Source: Coriobacteriia bacterium
Lineage (GTDB): Bacteria > Actinomycetota > Coriobacteriia > Anaerosomatales > SLCP01
Length of the DNA: 8,295 nt
Direction: 5' to 3'
Assembly: GCA_007125735.1 (NCBI GenBank)
Contig: SLCP01000169.1
Coordinates: 1 to 8,295 of the forward strand
The position numbers and the translations under genes are program-made. Shown here in pieces: positions 1 through 4,996 of this stretch. A model generated the notes under the pieces. The model was not told the origin of the DNA and did no database searches. It saw nothing but the letters and a program-made list of their open reading frames with translations. Position 1 is the stretch's first letter. Each line of letters starts with the position of its first letter.

Positions 1-2
1 AC

Positions 3-1115
3 CGTCAGGTAGGCGGTATGCGACTCTATCAGATTGAACCGCACCGAGATATCCCGGTAGAACGGGTAGTGCACCGGGTAGTTGCCGATACCGACGCCCC
101 GCGGGTAGTCGCCAGCCATCTCCAAGGCAGAGGTGCCCATGTAGACTCGCGCAAGCATCGACGTATCGTCGGTGACGTTCAGGACCCTGCGCTCGAGCCA
201 GACAGGGTCCGCGAGGAACGCGAACCACACGGTGCCGATCATGATGACCGCCAACGCCATGGCGACTTTGGTCGAGAACCGGATGCGCGAGAACACTAGT
301 ATGACGGCGAGCGCCACCGCAAAGCCGACGATACCCCCCCTCGAACCCGTGGTAAGCAGCCCCGCCACCGTGGCAAGGACCAACCCGAGTCCGGCGGCCT
401 TGGCTCGCCACTCCTTCAGGGTGAGCACGAGTGGCAGCGCCAGCGCGGCTGCCGTGAGCTGGAACGAGCCCATGATGTTGGGGTCGGCGAACGTGACCGT
501 CGAACGAACGCCCTCACCCCAGGCCCGCACGTACCCCACGAGCGTATAGATCTCCGCACGCTCTACGATGCCGAACACGCCGATCACACCACCGATGGCC
601 GCGGTACCGAGGACGACCACGCTCAGGCGCCGAGGAGTGTCGGCCGAGACGAGCACCATGTACGCGACGACCGCCGACGAGATCAGACTGATCGCACTTA
701 CGACCCCGACCGGGACATCGCGCGCAACGAACAGCGACGAAACGACTATCGCGAGGAACAGCGCGACCGGAAGGTCGATGGGCGTGGCCGAGAGCCGAGA
801 GCGGCCTTTGAGCACCCGCGCGCCTAGAACGACGAGCATGTAGGCGACGAGCGCCTGATAGATGGTGAGCCTGAGCGGTCCGATCTCGGCAAGGCGCCCG
901 AGGTGATCGAGCGTCGCCGCTCCCACGAGCAGGACGAGTCCGATCTCTGGGTGGTCGATCGCAGCGACGAGCGCGATCGCGACCACCGCTGCCCCGACGA
1001 CCAGCACCGGCGCCGCAGGGGTGATGAGCGACAGTCCGGTCAGGAACGCCCCGGACACGGCCCCGATGATCACGAGCGTGCTCGTGCGAGTTGCGTGGAT
1101 CGATGTGTCGGTCAT
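3..1115 (-). CDS. O-antigen ligase / Wzy-type polysaccharide polymerase, membrane protein (3' end cut by window edge)
   Basis: Reading the minus strand from the ATG at 1115 gives 371 uninterrupted codons that run off the left edge, so the C-terminus is missing. The product is very hydrophobic, with about ten to eleven likely membrane segments (roughly residues 12-30, 36-53, 57-69, 86-100, 114-131, 137-157, 165-184, 214-232, 240-256, 259-277 and 281-302). After these comes a polar, presumably external loop from about residue 303. Hallmarks of the O-antigen ligase/Wzy_C family (PF04932) are present: FADPN at 209-213, TTGSRGG at 255-261, and ESHTAYL at 364-370 with the His that follows the large loop. 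Such enzymes polymerise lipid-linked repeat units or transfer a glycan to its acceptor on the outer membrane face; the sequence alone does not separate these roles. The start was chosen because GGAG lies 10 nt upstream. An in-frame ATG at 1166 has no ribosome-binding site. It diverges from the glycosyltransferase at 1343. Confidence 0.85.
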   Translation of the reverse strand, partial: MTDTSIHATRTSTLVIIGAVSGAFLTGLSLITPAAPVLVVGAAVVAIALVAAIDHPEIGLVLLVGAATLDHLGRLAEIGPLRLTIYQALVAYMLVVLGARVLKGRSRLSATPIDLPVALFLAIVVSSLFVARDVPVGVVSAISLISSAVVAYMVLVSADTPRRLSVVVLGTAAIGGVIGVFGIVERAEIYTLVGYVRAWGEGVRSTVTFADPNIMGSFQLTAAALALPLVLTLKEWRAKAAGLGLVLATVAGLLTTGSRGGIVGFAVALAVILVFSRIRFSTKVAMALAVIMIGTVWFAFLADPVWLERRVLNVTDDTSMLARVYMGTSALEMAGDYPRGVGIGNYPVHYPFYRDISVRFNLIESHTAYLT

Positions 1116-1124
1116 GCGAGTGAG

Positions 1125-1129
1125 TCTCC
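1125..1129 (-). promoter_or_regulatory. Ribosome-binding site of the O-antigen-ligase-like gene
   Basis: On the minus strand GGAGA lies 9-10 nt before the ATG at 1115. This supports that start over the in-frame ATG at 1166 and GTG at 1157, neither of which has a purine-rich site ahead of it. Confidence 0.5.
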
Positions 1130-1211
1130 GCGGACATGCAGGTCGGTGGTGCGACACGAGAGCCATGGCGCATCATTCGAACGGTCGCCTCAGTGTAGCG
1201 CGGTACGAGCA

Positions 1212-1224
1212 GCACGGTCCGTGC
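1212..1224. repeat. 13-bp perfect inverted repeat in divergent intergenic region
   Basis: GCACGG-T-CCGTGC is a perfect 6-bp dyad around one base. It lies between the minus-strand membrane-protein gene and the plus-strand glycosyltransferase gene. Its position and symmetry would suit an operator for a dimeric regulator, but there is no T-run, so it is not a usual intrinsic terminator. In GC-rich DNA a dyad of this size can also arise by chance. Confidence 0.35.
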
Positions 1225-1254
1225 CGAGTCGAGCACCGTCATCGAGTCGTCACG

Positions 1255-1282
1255 CTGCACCGCACGACCACTGCGTTATCAT
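1255..1282 (+). promoter_or_regulatory. Possible sigma-70-type promoter for the glycosyltransferase operon (weak)
   Basis: TATCAT at 1277-1282 matches the -10 consensus at five of six positions. It sits in the most AT-rich patch of the 1116-1342 intergenic region, about 60 nt before the ATG at 1343. The best -35 candidate at the right spacing (16 nt) is CTGCAC at 1255-1260, which is a poor match. TATGAT can be read on the other strand at 1278-1283, so the patch could serve either direction. The rest of the 227-bp gap shows nothing else definite. Confidence 0.3.
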
Positions 1283-1333
1283 ATACCGTGCTCAGGGCGC
1301 GGCCCCACATTCTATCGCACCCGGGCACCCTAC

Positions 1334-1339
1334 GGAGGT
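1334..1339 (+). promoter_or_regulatory. Strong but closely spaced Shine-Dalgarno before 1343
   Basis: GGAGGT is a near-perfect Shine-Dalgarno, but only 3 nt separate it from the ATG at 1343, closer than the usual 5-9 nt. The next in-frame ATG, at 1364, has only a weak GAAGAG 11 nt upstream. The start at 1343 is therefore preferred, with some doubt. Confidence 0.6.
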
Positions 1340-1342
1340 CAG

Positions 1343-2584
1343 ATGCGAAGAGCGCACCTACTCATGGTCAGCCAGATCCCACTCTGGTCGATGGGCAAGG
1401 CAACCGGCGGACCTGCGTTCCGCGAGACCCTCACCCACCTCGGACGGCGTTTCGATATCTCGCTCGTGACACCAGACCTCGAGTACGTTGACGAATCCGC
1501 CATTCCCGAGGGGGTCGCACTCCACACCTTCCACCACCGGCTTCACGGCGTCGCGCGGCACATCCGCAAGATCGGCTGGGTCACGGACACCCTTGGCTGG
1601 TATACCTTCCGGTCCTCTGCGTGGCCGATCGTGAAGCGCATCCACGAGGAGCGCCCGATCGACCTTGCGTACGGCTACGAGATCTACGGGGTGCCCGTCG
1701 CGCGACGCGCGGCGGACCGGTTCGATGTTCCCATGGTCGCTCGCTACCAGGGGACCCTCATGTCCGGACGGCTGTCCGAGCGCCTCCCCCGGCTCAGATA
1801 CCACAAGCACCTCGCGGCGCTGCGCACCGCTGCCGACCTCGTGATCATGACCGACGACGGCACGCTCGGCGACCGTGTCCTCGAGCAGCTGGGGCACGAC
1901 GCGTCTCGCGTCAGGTTCTGGATGAACGGCGTCGACCATTCGATCTCGCAGAGCACGGTCACCGGCCCCGAAGTGCGCCGCGAGCTCGGTATCGGCTCCG
2001 ACGCGCTCGTACTCCTCACCGTGTCCCGGCTCTCGCACTGGAAGCGGGTCGACCGTGCCATCGATGTTGCATCGCTCCTCCACGAGCGCGGCGAACCGGT
2101 CGAGCTCGTCATCGTCGGCTCGGGCCCCGAGGAGTCCAAGCTCCGCGAGCGCGCCGAGGCATCGAGCGCACGGGGTCGCGTACGGTTCGTCGGCGGCGTC
2201 GAACGCTCGCGTCTGCCCGGTCACTACCGGGCGGCCGACATCCTCCTCTCGCTCTACGACTACTCCAACCTGGCTAACCCCGTCCTCGAGTCTATGGTGC
2301 TCGGCACGCCGGTCCTCGCACTCGACGCCGGCGGAACGAGCAATCTGGTGATCGACGGCACCAACGGTGTCCTCGTCGAGAACGCCGACCCACCCTCGAT
2401 CGCTGACAGCGTGTCTCGGCTCCTCTCGGACGCCGACACCCGTGCGGCCCTCGGCCGACGGTCCGCCGAGTGGGCCTCGCGCAACCTGTGGGACTGGGAC
2501 GCCCGCATGGCGGCGGAGGTCGCCGAGATCGAACGACTTCTGGCCGCACGACTCGGAGGTGAGCGCGGTGTCGCCGGACGCTAG
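1343..2584 (+). CDS. GT4-like glycosyltransferase (GT-B fold)
   Basis: A 413-residue protein of normal length for family GT4, predicted to transfer a sugar from a nucleotide-sugar donor to a growing lipid-linked oligosaccharide on the cytoplasmic side of the membrane. The N-terminal acceptor domain starts with a beta strand and a glycine loop (TGGPAF, 21-26). The inter-domain region has MNGVD at 194-198. The C-terminal donor domain (PF00534 type) shows SRLSHWKRVD at 228-237, VGSGPE at 258-263 and NPVLESM at 312-318, followed by GTPVLALDAGG. In the usual E-x7-E motif the second Glu is kept (E316), but the first position is Ser308 within an LYDYSNLANP stretch, a variant I recall from other GT4 proteins. 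There is no signal peptide or membrane segment. Its last codons contain the ribosome-binding site and start of the next gene, so the two are probably one operon. The donor and acceptor cannot be read from the sequence. Confidence 0.88.
   Translation: MRRAHLLMVSQIPLWSMGKATGGPAFRETLTHLGRRFDISLVTPDLEYVDESAIPEGVALHTFHHRLHGVARHIRKIGWVTDTLGWYTFRSSAWPIVKRIHEERPIDLAYGYEIYGVPVARRAADRFDVPMVARYQGTLMSGRLSERLPRLRYHKHLAALRTAADLVIMTDDGTLGDRVLEQLGHDASRVRFWMNGVDHSISQSTVTGPEVRRELGIGSDALVLLTVSRLSHWKRVDRAIDVASLLHERGEPVELVIVGSGPEESKLRERAEASSARGRVRFVGGVERSRLPGHYRAADILLSLYDYSNLANPVLESMVLGTPVLALDAGGTSNLVIDGTNGVLVENADPPSIADSVSRLLSDADTRAALGRRSAEWASRNLWDWDARMAAEVAEIERLLAARLGGERGVAGR
2555..2560 (+). promoter_or_regulatory. 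Internal Shine-Dalgarno fixing a GTG start at 2568
   Basis: GGAGGT lies inside the 3' end of the upstream glycosyltransferase gene, exactly 7 nt before the GTG at 2568. The frame stays open further upstream, and another GTG at 2559 falls within the site itself. The ideal spacing decides for 2568. Confidence 0.75.
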
Positions 2585-3848
2585 GACCGGACGCGAGAGC
2601 GCGGACAGCCCGCCTGAGCGCGTCGTCGCCCTCTACGGACCGGTGACCGACGCATACGGCGGGTCCGGAGTGGGTGGACTCGCCACGCACGGGACCCGGG
2701 TCGCCGAGGCACTGCCCGCACACGGCGTGCGCGTCTCCTACCTCGCCGACAACCTGCGCGCTCATCGCACGCCCGCGCCGTGGGGCAGCCTGTACGGGAT
2801 CGAAGGGGCGCGCGGACGCGCGGATGCGGCACGCCTCCGCCTGCGCAGTCCGTTGAGAGCCCGCGCGGTGGGCGCGCGAGTCGCCGCCGACCCCGACCGC
2901 GCAGCGCACGCCATCCCGGCCCCTCGAGCCCTGTCGCGCGCATGGCTCATCGCCGACGCTTGTGCAACAGAGCGCGCGGAGGTGCTCCACGTCCAACAGC
3001 CTGACTTCCGGCCGCTCTACGCGCGGTGGGCGCACACCGGCCTTCCCACGCTACTCGCGGTGCACGGGCTCGGCGTCGCCGATGCCGACCCTGACGGACC
3101 GGTCGCCCGCCTCGTCTCCGCGAACCTCGCGACCGCCGAGATGCTCACCGCGCCCTCGCGGTTCCTCGCCGAGTCAGCGATATCCCTCGGTGCGGCCCCA
3201 GACAGGATGCACGTGGTCCCCAACGCGGTCGACCACGCGCTGTTCGTCCCTCGCGAGCAGAACGCCTGTCGCGCTGCACTCGGTCTCGACCCCGAGCGGC
3301 CTCTCGCCGTCTTCCTCGGCAGGGCCATCGAGATGAAAGGTGCTCACGACCTCCTTGAGGCCGCCTCGAGGGTGCGGGAGATCGAGCCGGCATTCCAGGT
3401 CGCGTTCGTCGGGACGTGGTCGCTCGACACGGCCACACCGCCGACGCGCTACGAAGACGACACGCGGGCTGCGATGATGCTGCGCGAGGGCGCGCCCCAA
3501 GATGAGTTGCCGCTGTGGCTCTGCGCCGCCGACGTGGTGGTGGTCCCAAGCCGGTACGAGGGCTTCGGACTGGTGGCACTCGAAGCCCTCGCGTGTGCAC
3601 GGCCTCTCGTGCTGTCGCGCGCAGGCGGCCTGCCCGAGGTGGTGCCGGATGAGGTCGGGACGTTCGTGACACCCGGCGACCCCGCATCGCTCGCAAGCGG
3701 CATACGGGCGGTCCTCGCCGAACCGGACCGTGCCCTTGCTCGCGCCCGAACCGGGCCTGAGGTGGCAGCACGGTATTCGTGGGACGCCACCGCGCGCCGC
3801 TACGCGGAACTCTACGACGAACTCGTCTCGCGCTCGAGGCCCTCGTAG
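2568..3848 (+). CDS. GT4 glycosyltransferase with canonical E-x7-E motif
   Basis: A 426-residue GT-B glycosyltransferase starting with GTG and overlapping the end of the preceding gene by 17 bp, so the pair is probably translationally coupled. The N-terminal domain has a glycine-rich loop, GGSGVGG at 31-37, as in GT4 enzymes where this loop lies near the nucleotide-sugar phosphates. VPNAVDHALF at 217-226 marks the start of the donor domain. FLGRAIEMKG at 249-258 supplies the usual Arg and Lys (R252, K257). RYEGFGLVALEA at 329-340 holds the full E331-x7-E339 motif, followed by RAGGLPEVV. The segment from about 68 to 125 is Ala/Arg-rich and less typical. The frame is open far upstream of 2568, but that extension reads as an out-of-frame shadow of the first glycosyltransferase. 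No membrane segment is visible. The sugar is unknown. Its 3' end runs head-on into the opposite-strand glycosyltransferase gene. Confidence 0.9.
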   Translation: MSPDARTGRESADSPPERVVALYGPVTDAYGGSGVGGLATHGTRVAEALPAHGVRVSYLADNLRAHRTPAPWGSLYGIEGARGRADAARLRLRSPLRARAVGARVAADPDRAAHAIPAPRALSRAWLIADACATERAEVLHVQQPDFRPLYARWAHTGLPTLLAVHGLGVADADPDGPVARLVSANLATAEMLTAPSRFLAESAISLGAAPDRMHVVPNAVDHALFVPREQNACRAALGLDPERPLAVFLGRAIEMKGAHDLLEAASRVREIEPAFQVAFVGTWSLDTATPPTRYEDDTRAAMMLREGAPQDELPLWLCAADVVVVPSRYEGFGLVALEALACARPLVLSRAGGLPEVVPDEVGTFVTPGDPASLASGIRAVLAEPDRALARARTGPEVAARYSWDATARRYAELYDELVSRSRPS

Positions 3849-4996
3849 AGAGCGCGGAGTCGCTCGCCTTCGATCGCAAGGTTGTAGCGCTCGCGCACCG
3901 CACGCTTGCCCGCCTCGCTGGCTGCAGCCGCACGCTCGGGGTCTGCCATGCGAGCCAGCGCGTGCGCCAGCGATGAGGGGTCGCCCGAGCGCGCTACTTC
4001 GCCCGCACCCGTCTCGGTGACGAAGCGCTCGACGGGCTTGCAATCGGTCACCACGACCGGCAGTCCCATGCCCATGTACTGAAACAGCTTGTGGGGAAGC
4101 ATCGTGTCGGTGTGAGCAGACTTGGTGAACGTAGCCGTCCCCACCGAGACCCGCGACAGACGCCGTCGCATCTCTTCGATGTCGATCCAGCCCGTGAACT
4201 CGACAGCGTCTTCCACACCGAGCTCGCGCGCCATCCGCTTGAGGTCCTCCTCGCCCGGCCCCGAACCCATCAGCAGCAGTCGTGCTCCCGGAACGAGCTC
4301 CCGCAACTCGGGCATCGCCTTCACGAGGGTGTCGACGCCGCGATGCGGACCGAACCCGCCCGCGAAGGCCGCGACGAACTCCCCTTCTGGCGCTCCACTC
4401 CACGGGATGACATCGTCGGCGTCCTCGACGTTGCGGAACAGGTAGACGCGCTCGGCGGGTACCCCGGCGTCGAGGACCATGTCTCGCACCTCTTCGACCG
4501 CGGGCACGACGCGCTGGACGCCCCTGACCGCCGCCCTCTCGTAGCGGTGGTAGCGCGCAGGCGTCTGGAACAGCCGCGCGACCCTGCTCCTCGGCCAGAA
4601 CGTCACCGCTGCGGGGTAGTACTCGTGCATGTCGTAGACGACCGGGACACTCAGCCGCTTTCCGACGGCGATGGCCGAGGCGACCGCAGGGAGATCGTGC
4701 ACGTGCAGAGCCTCGATGTCTCTGTCGCGCACGAACGCCTCGATCTGCGCCTCCCAGTGCGGAGAGCGCCACGTGAGCAAGGTGACGAGAGCCGTCCACT
4801 TCGACATCAGCCAGCCGGCCCGGTGCGCGTACCGGCGCACGTGGAGGGGCGCCAGATGCTCCTCGGCCGGGCGGCCGTCCTTGTCCGAGGCGAGCAGGTG
4901 TATCTCGTGACCCGCGGCGGCGAGGATCCGTGCCTCCTTCTCGACGCGGACGTCAGGAGGGTAGGTCCCGCCGAACAGAAGCATCCCTATCTTCAC
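3812..4996 (-). CDS. GT4-like glycosyltransferase, coupled to the cell-wall propeller gene
   Basis: A 394-residue GT-B glycosyltransferase starting with GTG at 4996. Its first four bases (GTGA) overlap the TGA stop of the upstream gene, and AGGA at 5006-5009 gives a 9-nt spacing, so it is read as the second gene of a minus-strand operon. The N-terminus has the typical TYPPDVRVEKEA stretch (11-22) and GHEIHLL (29-35), then HVHDL at 98-102 and DMHEYYP at 122-128. The donor domain has FRNVED (187-192), AGGFGPHRGVDTL (212-224) and MGSGPGEEDL (243-252). Near the end comes TMLPHKLFQYMGMGLPVV (298-315), the form of the nucleotide-binding motif usually written P-x-K-L-x-E-Y. Here the Glu is replaced by Gln306. 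No membrane segment is seen. It probably acts in the cytoplasm on a lipid-linked glycan; donor and acceptor are unknown. Its last 37 bp overlap the plus-strand glycosyltransferase ending at 3848. Confidence 0.88.
   Translation of the reverse strand: MKIGMLLFGGTYPPDVRVEKEARILAAAGHEIHLLASDKDGRPAEEHLAPLHVRRYAHRAGWLMSKWTALVTLLTWRSPHWEAQIEAFVRDRDIEALHVHDLPAVASAIAVGKRLSVPVVYDMHEYYPAAVTFWPRSRVARLFQTPARYHRYERAAVRGVQRVVPAVEEVRDMVLDAGVPAERVYLFRNVEDADDVIPWSGAPEGEFVAAFAGGFGPHRGVDTLVKAMPELRELVPGARLLLMGSGPGEEDLKRMARELGVEDAVEFTGWIDIEEMRRRLSRVSVGTATFTKSAHTDTMLPHKLFQYMGMGLPVVVTDCKPVERFVTETGAGEVARSGDPSSLAHALARMADPERAAAASEAGKRAVRERYNLAIEGERLRALYEGLERETSSS

Noticed and set aside
1116..1166. N-terminal extension of the O-antigen-ligase-like protein to the ATG at 1166.
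   Set aside because: The added 17 residues are polar and basic, with no ribosome-binding site ahead. The ATG at 1115 has GGAG upstream.
514..1260. A 248-codon minus-strand frame overlapping the O-antigen-ligase-like gene.
   Set aside because: It is Arg/His-rich nonsense. Another minus-strand frame here gives a coherent multi-spanning membrane protein with family motifs.
1295..1305. GGGC-GCG-GCCC hairpin between the divergent genes.
   Set aside because: It has only a 4-bp stem with no T-run, which is expected often in GC-rich DNA.
1358..2224. A 288-codon minus-strand frame opposite the first glycosyltransferase.
   Set aside because: It has acidic, repetitive composition typical of antisense reading of GC-rich codons. 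The plus strand carries clear GT4 motifs.
3800..3860. A terminator between the convergent genes.
   Set aside because: The coding sequences overlap here, and no stem followed by a T-run is visible on either strand.
3174..4799. A 541-codon open frame on the minus strand spanning the two convergent glycosyltransferase genes.
   Set aside because: Its product is Arg/Gly/Ala-rich with no recognisable motif. It is out of frame with the well-supported gene 3812-4996 and antisense to 2568-3848. Long spurious frames are expected in GC-rich DNA.
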